A stretch of DNA of 64,000 nucleotides, from the NCBI GenBank assembly GCA_023957155.1, contig JAMLHK010000013.1, positions 47,598 through 111,597 on the forward strand, given 5' to 3'. Source of the stretch: Chitinophagaceae bacterium (GTDB lineage: Bacteria; Bacteroidota; Bacteroidia; Chitinophagales; Chitinophagaceae). The notes beneath the pieces were generated by a model. That model worked only from the letters and a program-made list of their open reading frames with translations, ran no database searches and was not told the origin of the DNA. Positions 42,696 through 51,679 of the stretch are shown here, piece by piece (position 1 is the first letter of the stretch; each line of letters opens with the position of its first letter). The translations under genes and the position numbers were made by a program.

Positions 42696-44600
42696 ATGAA
42701 AATAAAAACTGTATATATAGCAATAGTGTGTATTATAGCACTGCCATCATGTAAAAAATACCTTGATGTTGTTCCGGATAACATTGCTACACTTGACTAT
42801 GCGTTTAGAGATCGTGTAAGAGCTGAACATTATTTATATACATGCTATTCTTATATGCCCAAGCATGGTTCCGGAGATGATCCTGGCCTGGCAGCGGATG
42901 AAATCTGGTCCAATCTGGGAAGAAGCGGTAATTTCCCTAACAGAGGCTTTGATATCATGTATAACGGTAATAATGTAACCAATCCTATATTAAACTATTG
43001 GGATGGGGAGATAGGTGGTACTGCATTATGGAAAGGTATTCGTGATTGTAATATTTTTCTGGAAAATGTAGATAAGGTTAGAGGGCTGGAAGAGTTTGAT
43101 AAGAAACGTTGGGCTGCTGAAGTAAAATTTTTAAAGGCTTATTATCATTTTTATTTATTCCGGCTATACGGGCCAATACCAATCGTGCATGAAAATCTTC
43201 CTATTAATGTGTCGCCTGAAGATGTTAGAGTATATCGGGAACCGGTAGATTCAGTAGTCAATTACGTGGTGCGGTTACTAGACGAAGCTGCGTCTGATTT
43301 ACCTTCAGTTATTGATAAGAGAATTTCAGAGTTAGGTAGAATTACTAAACCCATTGCCTTATCGGTAAAAGCAAAGGTATTGATAGATGCTGCAAGTCCC
43401 CTTTTCAACGGCAATCCTGATTATGCTACAATGGTAGATAAGAGAGATATACATTTATTCAGTCAGACGGCAGATAAAACTAAATGGGATAGAGCATTGA
43501 AAGCATGCAGTGAAGCCATTGAAGCGTGTCACTCTGTAGGAATAGGCTTATATTATTTTAGCAATCCATCTTTAAATTTATCTGACTCTACGAGTAAGAT
43601 TCTACAGGTAAGCCAGATTATTACAGACAAATGGAATGTAGAAACTGTCTGGGGATGGGCATCTAATAAACAATACTACGCCAGCCGGTATACAGAGGAG
43701 TTTACGATGGCTCCTTTACATGCCGACCATAGAGCTTTTAATGGTGGTGGTACATGGGCACCAACAATGAAGGCTGCTGAAATGTTTTACTCAAAGAATG
43801 GAGTACCTATTGATGAAGATATAAATTATGACTACAGTAATCGCTATGCTTTAGCAACAGTGCCGGCAACCGGATATAATTACTACTTGCAACCCGGCTA
43901 TACAACTGCAAAACTGCACATGGATCGTGAGCCGAGATTTTATGGAAATATAGGGGTTGATGGAGGCTGGTGGTATGGTGTCGGGCGGCTTAATGACAAG
44001 TCTCAATGGCCAATACAGAGCAGGCTGGGGCAAGTATCAGGCCGGCAGGGTATTGAGCGGTTAAGCCCAACATCGTTTTATCTTAAAAAACTTTACAATT
44101 ATCAATCCGTGTATAATGGAACCGTTTACATAGAGAAACAATGGAATTTTCCGATTATCCGTTTAGCTGATTTGTATTTATTATACGCGGAAGCATTGAA
44201 TGAGACTTTGGATGCCCCTACAGCAGAGGTTTACAAATATGTGGATATAATACGTGAACGTGCGGGGCTGAAAAGTGTTGCAGAATCCTGGAGCAATTAT
44301 TCAGTATTTCCTCAAAAATATTTGACTAAGGAAGGTATGCGCACCATTATTCATAAAGAGCGAAATATTGAATTAGCTTTTGAGGATCAGCGGTTTTATG
44401 ATATGCGGCGTTGGAAAGAGGCTTTGTACAGTTTCAGTCAGCCGGTCATGGGTTGGAATATAGGCGGCTCAGCGCCCGAAGATTTTTATCAGCCAACTGT
44501 TTTGAAGACGATGATATATAATCCCAGGGATATATTTTGGCCGATAAAGCAAAGCGATATTTCCGCAAATATAAATTTATTACAAAACCCCGGCTGGTAA
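42696..44600 (+). CDS. susD: SusD/RagB-family substrate-binding lipoprotein
   Basis: 634 residues, 12 bases after susC. Lipobox cysteine C19 (IIALPSCKKYLDVVPDN). TPR-type helical core with the family signatures FLKAYYHFYLFRLYGPIPIV and the C-terminal RxxNIELAFEDQRFYDMRRWKEA. Surface-exposed glycan-binding partner of SusC. No features show the ligand directly; the surrounding sialidase-fold enzymes suggest a glycan. Confidence 0.94.
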   Translation: MKIKTVYIAIVCIIALPSCKKYLDVVPDNIATLDYAFRDRVRAEHYLYTCYSYMPKHGSGDDPGLAADEIWSNLGRSGNFPNRGFDIMYNGNNVTNPILNYWDGEIGGTALWKGIRDCNIFLENVDKVRGLEEFDKKRWAAEVKFLKAYYHFYLFRLYGPIPIVHENLPINVSPEDVRVYREPVDSVVNYVVRLLDEAASDLPSVIDKRISELGRITKPIALSVKAKVLIDAASPLFNGNPDYATMVDKRDIHLFSQTADKTKWDRALKACSEAIEACHSVGIGLYYFSNPSLNLSDSTSKILQVSQIITDKWNVETVWGWASNKQYYASRYTEEFTMAPLHADHRAFNGGGTWAPTMKAAEMFYSKNGVPIDEDINYDYSNRYALATVPATGYNYYLQPGYTTAKLHMDREPRFYGNIGVDGGWWYGVGRLNDKSQWPIQSRLGQVSGRQGIERLSPTSFYLKKLYNYQSVYNGTVYIEKQWNFPIIRLADLYLLYAEALNETLDAPTAEVYKYVDIIRERAGLKSVAESWSNYSVFPQKYLTKEGMRTIIHKERNIELAFEDQRFYDMRRWKEALYSFSQPVMGWNIGGSAPEDFYQPTVLKTMIYNPRDIFWPIKQSDISANINLLQNPGW

Positions 44601-44658
44601 TTGCAGAAAAATAGGATCCTGTATAACATTAATTATAATAATAACTAAACCGAAAAAT

Positions 44659-45819
44659 ATGAAGCTATATTATATCCTTTTGGGAATGTCTATTTTCATC
44701 TTTAATTCTTGCGTACAGGATGAAATAGGACAATATCCTACAGATCATATACCTCCTGGTGAAATCAAATCACCCGAAGTAAAAAATGTTCCAGGTGGTG
44801 CAATTATTTCTTATATAATACCAGATGATGAAGATTTGTTGTATGTCAAAGCTGTCTATACCCTTGATAACGGAAAAGTAATGGAACAGAAAGCCTCAGC
44901 ATATACTAATCGTTTGAAGATTGAAGGATTTGGAAGATCACGTGAAATTGATGTGAAATTAATTGCAGGAGATCGTAGCAAAAATGAATCCAAGCCCGTT
45001 ATCGTGAAAGCACATCCTCTGGAAGCACCTATATTTTCTATTTTACAATCTGTGAAAGTCGAAAATGATTTTGGTGGTATTCTTATTAATTGGTCAAATC
45101 CCGAAGAGGCAGATGTGGTTCTTGATATGCTTTCGACTAATGATGCAGGGGAATGGGAAGTTGTTCATAGTTTTTATACTAATGCGAAGGATGGAAAAGG
45201 TACCTTACGAGGTTATTCTAATGAAGAACGCAAATTTGGATGGTATCTCCGTGACAGATGGGGTAATATAACAGATACCATTAAGGGGACGTTCCTTCCT
45301 TTATTTGAGGAGGAAATCAAAGGTTATGTAAGATGGAATCCTCCCGGAATTCCATACAACGAATATGATTATACCGTAGTTCTTGAATATCTCTGGGATT
45401 ATAACCCTTTGACTTATCATCTTGAAATAGCAAGAGGGTTTCCCTGGAGTTTTACATTTGATTTAGGAAAGACCGTGAAATTGAGCCGTTTTCATCAGTT
45501 ACAACGCCAGGAAGTATCGCTTCTCTATACTTCTCAAAATGTGCAAAAATTTGAGATTTGGGGATCAGCTACACCTAATGTCACTGATGATTTTTCGGGG
45601 TGGACGAAAGTGGGCAGCTTCGAATCTACAAAACCATCAGGTGGGCCTCAGGGCGTAAATACATCGGCAGATCTGGCTTTCGCTAAGGAAGGGGAGGATT
45701 TTTATGTAGATCCTTCTGTTCCTCCAATTCGTTATATACGTTATGTGGTAGTTGATACTTGGTCAGGAAGTATGGCTTGGGCAATTGCAGAACTCCACTT
45801 TTTTGGCTCTGTCCAGTAA
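44659..45819 (+). CDS. DUF4959/DUF5126/DUF5000-type surface lipoprotein
   Basis: 386 residues with lipobox cysteine C18 (IFIFNSC). The N-terminal DUF4959-like and central DUF5126-like Ig-fold modules are followed by a C-terminal discoidin-like DUF5000 domain (PWSFTFDLGKTVKLSRFHQLQRQ ... RYIRYVVVDTW). Such proteins accompany SusCD pairs and are thought to bind glycan at the cell surface. The C-terminal 150 residues or so are homologous to those of the next gene. Confidence 0.85.
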   Translation: MKLYYILLGMSIFIFNSCVQDEIGQYPTDHIPPGEIKSPEVKNVPGGAIISYIIPDDEDLLYVKAVYTLDNGKVMEQKASAYTNRLKIEGFGRSREIDVKLIAGDRSKNESKPVIVKAHPLEAPIFSILQSVKVENDFGGILINWSNPEEADVVLDMLSTNDAGEWEVVHSFYTNAKDGKGTLRGYSNEERKFGWYLRDRWGNITDTIKGTFLPLFEEEIKGYVRWNPPGIPYNEYDYTVVLEYLWDYNPLTYHLEIARGFPWSFTFDLGKTVKLSRFHQLQRQEVSLLYTSQNVQKFEIWGSATPNVTDDFSGWTKVGSFESTKPSGGPQGVNTSADLAFAKEGEDFYVDPSVPPIRYIRYVVVDTWSGSMAWAIAELHFFGSVQ

Positions 45820-45874
45820 TGGGCCTGCTTATTAGTTATACAGAACAATAATATTAACTATTAATTACTTTGAA

Positions 45875-47095
45875 ATGAAATTAACCGGTAGCAGTAATAA
45901 AGTGCTGTGCCTTTGTTTAGCACTCTTTACGCTTTTTAACTCCTGTTCTAAAATGAACGACTTACACGATAAATATTTGAAACGCGGAGAGACCATTTAT
46001 GTTGCAAAGCCTGATTCGGTCTTTGCCTTTGCGGGTAAAGAGCGTGTCAAAATTCGTTATTGGGAGTCGGATCCTAAATCAGTTAAATTAGTAGTTTACT
46101 GGCTATCACGCACAGATTCTATGGTATTTGATATCCCTGTCCATGCTCCTAAAGATTCAATAGAAATTATTATTCCAAATCTATCAGAATATAACTATTT
46201 ATTTGAATTAGTAACAATGAACTCGAAGATGGAGAACAGATCATTGTCGTTAAATGTAAATGCCAGTTCATACGGTGATCAATTTAGGTCACATTTACTG
46301 GACAGAGCAATGGAATCGTATCGTTGGCTTGACCGTAATAAATTAGAAATAAAGTGGAGAGGAGCTATTGAAAAGGGAGTAGGGTGTGAGCTTCTGTATG
46401 ATAATATAGATGGTAACCGCGCCACGAGATTTGTGCCAATGGCTGAGAATCTCACACAGATTGAAGATTTTGAAGGAGAGCTTGAAATGAGAACTGTATT
46501 TTTACCTGAAAAGACGGCCATTGACACTTTTAATACGCCATTCAAGTCAATAAATATAGAACCTTTATCGGAGTTGGAGTTGGATAAAACATTGTTCAAA
46601 CAATGGAACCCACCTCAAATTCCGTATACATATTATGATTGGACTAGTACAATTGACAAGTTATGGGACAATACACCCGCAACTCAATACCTGACATTCA
46701 CGCCGTCCGGATTTCCATACAGTTTTACTTTTGATCTGGGGCAAACCGTTAAGCTAAAAAGATTTAAACACTGGCAGAGGATTGACAGGGGTGTGGTATA
46801 TCGAATACAGAATGTTAAAAAGTTTCAACTATGGGGCTCTGCCACATCTGATGTAACAGATGATTTTTCTGAATGGATAAAGTTGGGTGATTTTGAAGTG
46901 TATAAACCTTCCGGATTACCTTGGGGGCAGGAAACTGATGAAGATATAGCATACGCTACTCAGGGAGATAATTTTACTATTGATCCTAACGCACCTCCTG
47001 TACGCTATATAAGATATGTTGTTGAAGATTCCTGGGATGGAGCACAAAATCTTTTTACGGTTGGGGAATTGACATTTTTTCAAGAAGTGCACTAA
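45875..47095 (+). CDS. DUF4998 plus DUF5000-like surface lipoprotein
   Basis: 406 residues with lipobox cysteine near C24 (LALFTLFNSCSKM). A DUF4998-type N-terminal region (FAFAGKERVKIRYWESDPKSVKLVVYW) precedes a C-terminal discoidin-like domain clearly paralogous to that of the preceding protein (PYSFTFDLGQTVKLKRFKHWQR; RYIRYVVEDSWDG). Likely a second surface glycan-binding protein for the SusCD system. Confidence 0.82.
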   Translation: MKLTGSSNKVLCLCLALFTLFNSCSKMNDLHDKYLKRGETIYVAKPDSVFAFAGKERVKIRYWESDPKSVKLVVYWLSRTDSMVFDIPVHAPKDSIEIIIPNLSEYNYLFELVTMNSKMENRSLSLNVNASSYGDQFRSHLLDRAMESYRWLDRNKLEIKWRGAIEKGVGCELLYDNIDGNRATRFVPMAENLTQIEDFEGELEMRTVFLPEKTAIDTFNTPFKSINIEPLSELELDKTLFKQWNPPQIPYTYYDWTSTIDKLWDNTPATQYLTFTPSGFPYSFTFDLGQTVKLKRFKHWQRIDRGVVYRIQNVKKFQLWGSATSDVTDDFSEWIKLGDFEVYKPSGLPWGQETDEDIAYATQGDNFTIDPNAPPVRYIRYVVEDSWDGAQNLFTVGELTFFQEVH

Positions 47096-47111
47096 GTGAT
47101 AATTTCTTATA

Positions 47112-48431
47112 ATGATAAACCCTGTAACCATGCAAAAGACGAGTGACTGTAGAAAGGGATTATTATCTTTCCACTATTTTATCTATTCCCTGGCATGCTG
47201 TTTTATTGGCATTACAGATTTGCTGGCACAAGCGGATGCTGGTAAAATCCCTTTACTAAAAATAGTAAGTCGTGAAGTATCTTCTAACCGACCAGGGTTC
47301 TATGGTAGTATTTATCTGGGAAGAGAAGGTGTCAGATTACGATCTAATGATTTTATTTCCGAAGATAACGGCAAGACATGGGATAATAACCCCATGAAAC
47401 CGGACTTAACTTCAGGGCTGCCTTATGGGTACCGTTGGGATCCGGTTACTTCAGTTCTGGATACTAACAATGAAAAGATTGTAACTATTGTGAATGCTTT
47501 AGACGTTAAAGACCTGGACCCGACAATCAATGAACCTCCAATTGCACAAGAAACATATTATCTTCGATATAGAGTATCGGAAGATCAGGGAAAAACCTGG
47601 TCATACGATGAACCCATTGTGCAATGCGGCAATTTTACAATACAACACCCGCTTCCGGATATCTTCATTGGAAAAAATTCGATCTATATAGGTGATATAG
47701 GCTCTATTCCTATTGTTACTCAAAAGAGGAAAATTTTAGTACCGGCACAAGCTACTCTCGTAAACCATGATAGTAGTGGATTGTGGAATCCGGGAGGAGG
47801 AGAATCTTACACGGATGCGGTTATTCTTGAAGGTACTTGGCGGGATGATGGTAAAATTGACTGGAAAATGTTAGGGCGTATAGAAGCTGACCCTAAACGC
47901 TCCACCAGAGGTATGATTGAACCTACGCTTTTGGAAATAAGAGATGGGCTATTATTAGTAGTGATGCGTGGTAGCAATGAAAAAAGAGGAAGTAATAATT
48001 ATCAGTTACCCAGCTATAAATGGTTTTCTATTTCAGAAAATGGTGGGAAAACCTGGTCTATTCCCGAAGCATTTACATTCCAGGATGGGAAGGCTTTTTA
48101 TTCCCCCTCGTCAATGTCAACTCTGTTTAAACATTCCAGCGGACGATGTTTTTGGGTTGGAAACATGACAGAAGAAAACAGCGATGGCAATCTTCCACGT
48201 TGGCCATTGGTAATTGCTGAACTTGATACTAATAATTTAAAATTGATTAAGTCCAGTCTTTTAGTTGTAGATACACGTCAAATGGAGGATCAATCACGTG
48301 GGCGACTGGACATATCTCATATCTCACTTATTGAAGACAGAAAAACAGGAGAAATTATATTAATATATCCACGCTATTATAATGCTTATAAATCAAGAGA
48401 ATGGGTGACAACAAGAATTGCAATCAAATAA
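47112..48431 (+). CDS. Secreted sialidase-fold (BNR/Asp-box) protein 3
   Basis: 439 residues, with a signal sequence ending about LLAQA (residue 42). Three Asp boxes: SEDNGKTW, SEDQGKTW and SENGGKTW, plus MIEPTLLEIRDGLLLVVMRG, a conserved sialidase-superfamily segment where the catalytic Glu/Arg pair often lies. More divergent than the pair at 35-37.5 kb. Exact activity unknown; other sialidase-fold glycosidases or lyases are possible. A second ATG at 47130 is an alternative start. Confidence 0.75.
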   Translation: MINPVTMQKTSDCRKGLLSFHYFIYSLACCFIGITDLLAQADAGKIPLLKIVSREVSSNRPGFYGSIYLGREGVRLRSNDFISEDNGKTWDNNPMKPDLTSGLPYGYRWDPVTSVLDTNNEKIVTIVNALDVKDLDPTINEPPIAQETYYLRYRVSEDQGKTWSYDEPIVQCGNFTIQHPLPDIFIGKNSIYIGDIGSIPIVTQKRKILVPAQATLVNHDSSGLWNPGGGESYTDAVILEGTWRDDGKIDWKMLGRIEADPKRSTRGMIEPTLLEIRDGLLLVVMRGSNEKRGSNNYQLPSYKWFSISENGGKTWSIPEAFTFQDGKAFYSPSSMSTLFKHSSGRCFWVGNMTEENSDGNLPRWPLVIAELDTNNLKLIKSSLLVVDTRQMEDQSRGRLDISHISLIEDRKTGEIILIYPRYYNAYKSREWVTTRIAIK

Positions 48432-48477
48432 AAGTATAGTCAAAAATGCGTTGATTAATGGATAACGAATAACGCCA

Positions 48478-49719
48478 ATGAAAAAGTATCTCCTGTACAA
48501 GCCGAAATTATTGATCTCTATTTTGGTTATATTCCTTTTTATCGGTTCTGGTTTTTACCGAAAGCAAGCCAGGTATCTTAAATTCAAAGTACAATCTGAT
48601 GTGGCTTACCAGGAACTCAGTAAGAAATTTGTTTGGTCTCATCCCAGAGCTGCTGCCATACCGGGATTAGGAAAGAAAGGGAACCCTGCTGTTATCATGA
48701 CGCTTCAAAAACATCTTGTTGTGAGTGATTATTATTCAGGCTTGTATTACATGAGAACCGATGACCTTGGAAAAACATGGTCTCATCCTATTGAAATACC
48801 TGAACTGGCGTGGCAATATGAAGGAGACAGTACTACTGTTAGTGTTGCTGATGTTACACCAGGCTGGCATGAAAAGACAGGCAAGCTAATCGCGATTGGA
48901 ATAAAAGTGAGGTATAATAAAGCGGGAAAACAGGTATTCGACAAGCCCCGTTCGCATGATGCTGCCTACACAATTTTTGACCCGGTTACTAATTCATGGA
49001 CTCGATGGAAAATGATAAAAAATATACCAGAACTGAACTCTAAGTTTTACCTGGTTAATCCTGGATGTGTACAGTGGATTGTGAAACCTGATGGAAAGAT
49101 TCTCCTTCCTATTTACTTTAGCGGATCTGAATTAGGTGAATCTTCAGTTACAGTATTAGAATGCTTATTTGATGGCAGTACTTTGTCCTATCTGCGAAAT
49201 GGCGATGAAATGACCGTTGAAGGTGGGCGTGGCCTTGTTGAACCGTCAATAGTGCTGTTTAAAGGGACTTATTATCTCACTATGAGAAATGACTTTAAGG
49301 CTTATGTAGCTACAAGTAAAGATGGGCTACAATGGACTTCGCCGAAGCCGTGGACTTTTGACGATGGAAGTGATCTTGGAAGCTACAATACACAAGCTCA
49401 TTGGCTGGTACACAGTGATGGATTGTTCCTGTCATATACCAGGAGAGGAGCCAATAATGATCACATTCCTCGTAACCGGGCTCCCATATTCCTTGCCCAG
49501 GTTGATCCTTTGAAGTTAAATGTAATTCGATCAACTGAACAAATATTAATACCTGAGCGGGGTGCCATGCTTGGAAATTTTGGGGCTTCGGCAATTACGC
49601 AACATGAATCCTGGGTTACGGATGCAGAATTTATGATAGAAGACAAACCTCATCCTTTGGGAGCCAATGGTACTATTTGGAATGCCCGTGTTTTGTGGTC
49701 CAAGAAAAACAAATTGTAA
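48478..49719 (+). CDS. Secreted or membrane-anchored sialidase-fold protein 4
   Basis: 413 residues. N-terminal hydrophobic helix (LLISILVIFLFIGSGF, 11-26) as signal or anchor. Asp-box-like elements TDDLGKTW and TSKDGLQW, and the segment GLVEPSIVLFKGTYYLTMRND with the conserved Glu and Arg. Fourth sialidase-fold protein of the locus and a distant relative of the preceding one. Probably the last gene of the susC transcript, since a 200-base gap follows. Confidence 0.75.
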   Translation: MKKYLLYKPKLLISILVIFLFIGSGFYRKQARYLKFKVQSDVAYQELSKKFVWSHPRAAAIPGLGKKGNPAVIMTLQKHLVVSDYYSGLYYMRTDDLGKTWSHPIEIPELAWQYEGDSTTVSVADVTPGWHEKTGKLIAIGIKVRYNKAGKQVFDKPRSHDAAYTIFDPVTNSWTRWKMIKNIPELNSKFYLVNPGCVQWIVKPDGKILLPIYFSGSELGESSVTVLECLFDGSTLSYLRNGDEMTVEGGRGLVEPSIVLFKGTYYLTMRNDFKAYVATSKDGLQWTSPKPWTFDDGSDLGSYNTQAHWLVHSDGLFLSYTRRGANNDHIPRNRAPIFLAQVDPLKLNVIRSTEQILIPERGAMLGNFGASAITQHESWVTDAEFMIEDKPHPLGANGTIWNARVLWSKKNKL

Positions 49720-49921
49720 AAGTGAGAGATTTAATGGCAGAAGCTATTTAAATTTAATCTATAGACATTTATCACCTATAACGGGATACAGTCAAAACCG
49801 AGAGTGTCTCAAAATATCAGAGATTGTATATTTCAACAAGCTCAATATGGCAGGTTTGTTTTTCAATCGGAATAGTCTCTTTTACATTAGATCTCTGCTA
49901 AAATTTTGCTGTTAAAATACT
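49720..49921. other. 202-base gap inside the catabolic locus; possible repeat or IS-end debris
   Basis: No gene seen. GAGTGTCTCAAAAT (about 49801-49815) looks like the end of some insertion sequences, and TTCAACAAGCTCAATATGGC (about 49832-49851) resembles a common Bacteroidota intergenic repeat. No good -7/-33 pair was found for the downstream genes. Confidence 0.3.
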
Positions 49922-50857
49922 ATGAAGGAGAGCATTAACCATATTAAAAGCTTCCGCATTGAAGGGAAAACTCCCGGGCCACATGTATTGCTGGCAGCAG
50001 GGGTGCATGGAGATGAATATGAACCTGTGTTAACGGCAATAGAATTAATTAATGAATTGCCTCAGCTATTGATCTCAGGGAGTGTGACAATTGTTCCGAT
50101 AGTAAACGTTACCGCTTATCGCATGAGCAGCCGTTATGGAGAAGATGGACTGGACCTTGCCCGGATATGCCCGGGGAAACCGGATGGCTCCGCGTCAGAA
50201 AAAAATGCTTTCGAAATAAGCACACTGATCAAAGCATCGGATTACCTGGTAGATATGCATACGGGCGGGCTCGCACATCATATTTATCCTATGGCCGGAT
50301 TTATGCTGCATCCTTCCGGGGAAGTGCTGGAAAAACAAAGAGCGTTGGCGCTGGCCTGTAACCTGCCTGTAATTTGGGGAACGGATCATCGCCCGAACGG
50401 CAGAACGCTTTCGGTAGCGCGTGATGAGTATATCCCCGCTATTTATCTTGAATATGGAGGTGGTTCGGGAATTAGAAAAGAAGTAGTTAAAACGTATAAA
50501 GACAGTTGTATAAACGTATTGAAATATTTGAAGATGGCAGAAGGTGAGGCGGAAATCATTGCCCCGGAAAAAAGATTTTGGGTTGAGGATTCCATGCCTG
50601 ACAGCGGCTATTTCCAGGGTAAAATGCCGGCTCCTTCCGATGGAATATTTGTATGTGAAAAAACACCCGGCGAACCAATTAAAAGGGAAGAGCTATTTGG
50701 GAAAATAATAGATCCTTTTACAGGCAGCTCCACGGCTATACTTGCAGACATAGAGGGAATAGTGTTGTCGGTAAGAGTGGCTGTTCATGTAAAAAAAGGA
50801 GATGCCTTAGGATCAATATTGCCCATCGTTGAGCCGGGGAAAGTCATTATAAATTAG
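49922..50857 (+). CDS. M14-family deacylase (succinylglutamate desuccinylase/aspartoacylase type)
   Basis: 311 residues. Zinc ligands H29-x-x-E32 (AGVHGDEYEP) and H113 (VDMHTGG), with the catalytic-Glu region YLEYGGGSG. A C-terminal beta-barrel (DGIFVCEKTPGEPIKREELFGKIIDPFTG) is typical of the AstE/AspA/DoeB group, which removes acyl groups from N-acylated amino acids. The substrate is unknown; in this locus an N-acyl amino-sugar acid is a reasonable guess. First gene of the intracellular enzyme series. Confidence 0.83.
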   Translation: MKESINHIKSFRIEGKTPGPHVLLAAGVHGDEYEPVLTAIELINELPQLLISGSVTIVPIVNVTAYRMSSRYGEDGLDLARICPGKPDGSASEKNAFEISTLIKASDYLVDMHTGGLAHHIYPMAGFMLHPSGEVLEKQRALALACNLPVIWGTDHRPNGRTLSVARDEYIPAIYLEYGGGSGIRKEVVKTYKDSCINVLKYLKMAEGEAEIIAPEKRFWVEDSMPDSGYFQGKMPAPSDGIFVCEKTPGEPIKREELFGKIIDPFTGSSTAILADIEGIVLSVRVAVHVKKGDALGSILPIVEPGKVIIN

Positions 50858-50863
50858 AGATAA

Positions 50864-51679
50864 ATGGAAAATAAAAAAGTAGTCATTATCACAGGTGCCG
50901 CAGGAGGAATTGGATTGGCTACGGCTAAAAAATTTGCAGAAAATAATTTTTGCATAGCCCTGTCGGATATTGACCAGGATGGGCTGATCCGGGCTGTGGA
51001 AATCCTGGAAAAGAAATACGAGGCGGATTGCTTCATCTGTCATGGAAATTTAGAAGATATCCATTATATAGAAAACATAGTTAAGCAAACCATTGCAAAA
51101 TGGGGTCGCATAGATGTTCTGATCAATAATGCGGCATGGCGTACCATAGAAACGATGCGTACCATTTCCATAGAAAACTGGGAAAAAACACTTCGGGTCA
51201 ATTTAACTGCCCCGGCATTCCTGGCAAAATATGCTGCTGCAGCAATGGAAGAAAAAAGAGTAGCGGGTGCCATCATCAATATTTCCAGTGTGATGTCACA
51301 AAATGCTGCCGGCTATAGCCCCGCCTATATTTCCTGCAAAGGCGGGATCGAAAGTCTTACGTATGAGCTGGCGGCTTTATATGGCCCAAAAGGTATAAGG
51401 GTTGTAGCTGTTAACCCGGGTAGTATTGTAACCAACCTGAGTAACGATTATAAAGATGGATCAGGTAACAATATCAGTGAACAGCTAAAGGATCACATGA
51501 GTGATAGCACACCTCTTCAGAGAGCAGGCAATCCGGGGGAAATAGCTAATGTTTGCTATTGGCTTTCATCTGATGAAGCCTCATTTATAACGGGTACTTC
51601 CATACTCGTGGATGGAGGTTTCCTGCACAACTTTAACGCGTATAAAATGAAAAAGCTTCAATTCCCAAATGAATTTTAG
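50864..51679 (+). CDS. Short-chain dehydrogenase/reductase
   Basis: 271 residues. TGAAGGIG cofactor motif (10-17), Asp in LSDID after beta-2 indicating preference for NAD(H), NNA motif (88-90), catalytic S141/S142-Y155-K159 (YISCK). The C-terminal TGTSILVDGG segment is normal. Family members include glucose-1-dehydrogenase-like sugar oxidases. With the downstream lactonase gene it fits oxidation of a sugar to a lactone. Six bases after the deacylase gene. Confidence 0.88.
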   Translation: MENKKVVIITGAAGGIGLATAKKFAENNFCIALSDIDQDGLIRAVEILEKKYEADCFICHGNLEDIHYIENIVKQTIAKWGRIDVLINNAAWRTIETMRTISIENWEKTLRVNLTAPAFLAKYAAAAMEEKRVAGAIINISSVMSQNAAGYSPAYISCKGGIESLTYELAALYGPKGIRVVAVNPGSIVTNLSNDYKDGSGNNISEQLKDHMSDSTPLQRAGNPGEIANVCYWLSSDEASFITGTSILVDGGFLHNFNAYKMKKLQFPNEF

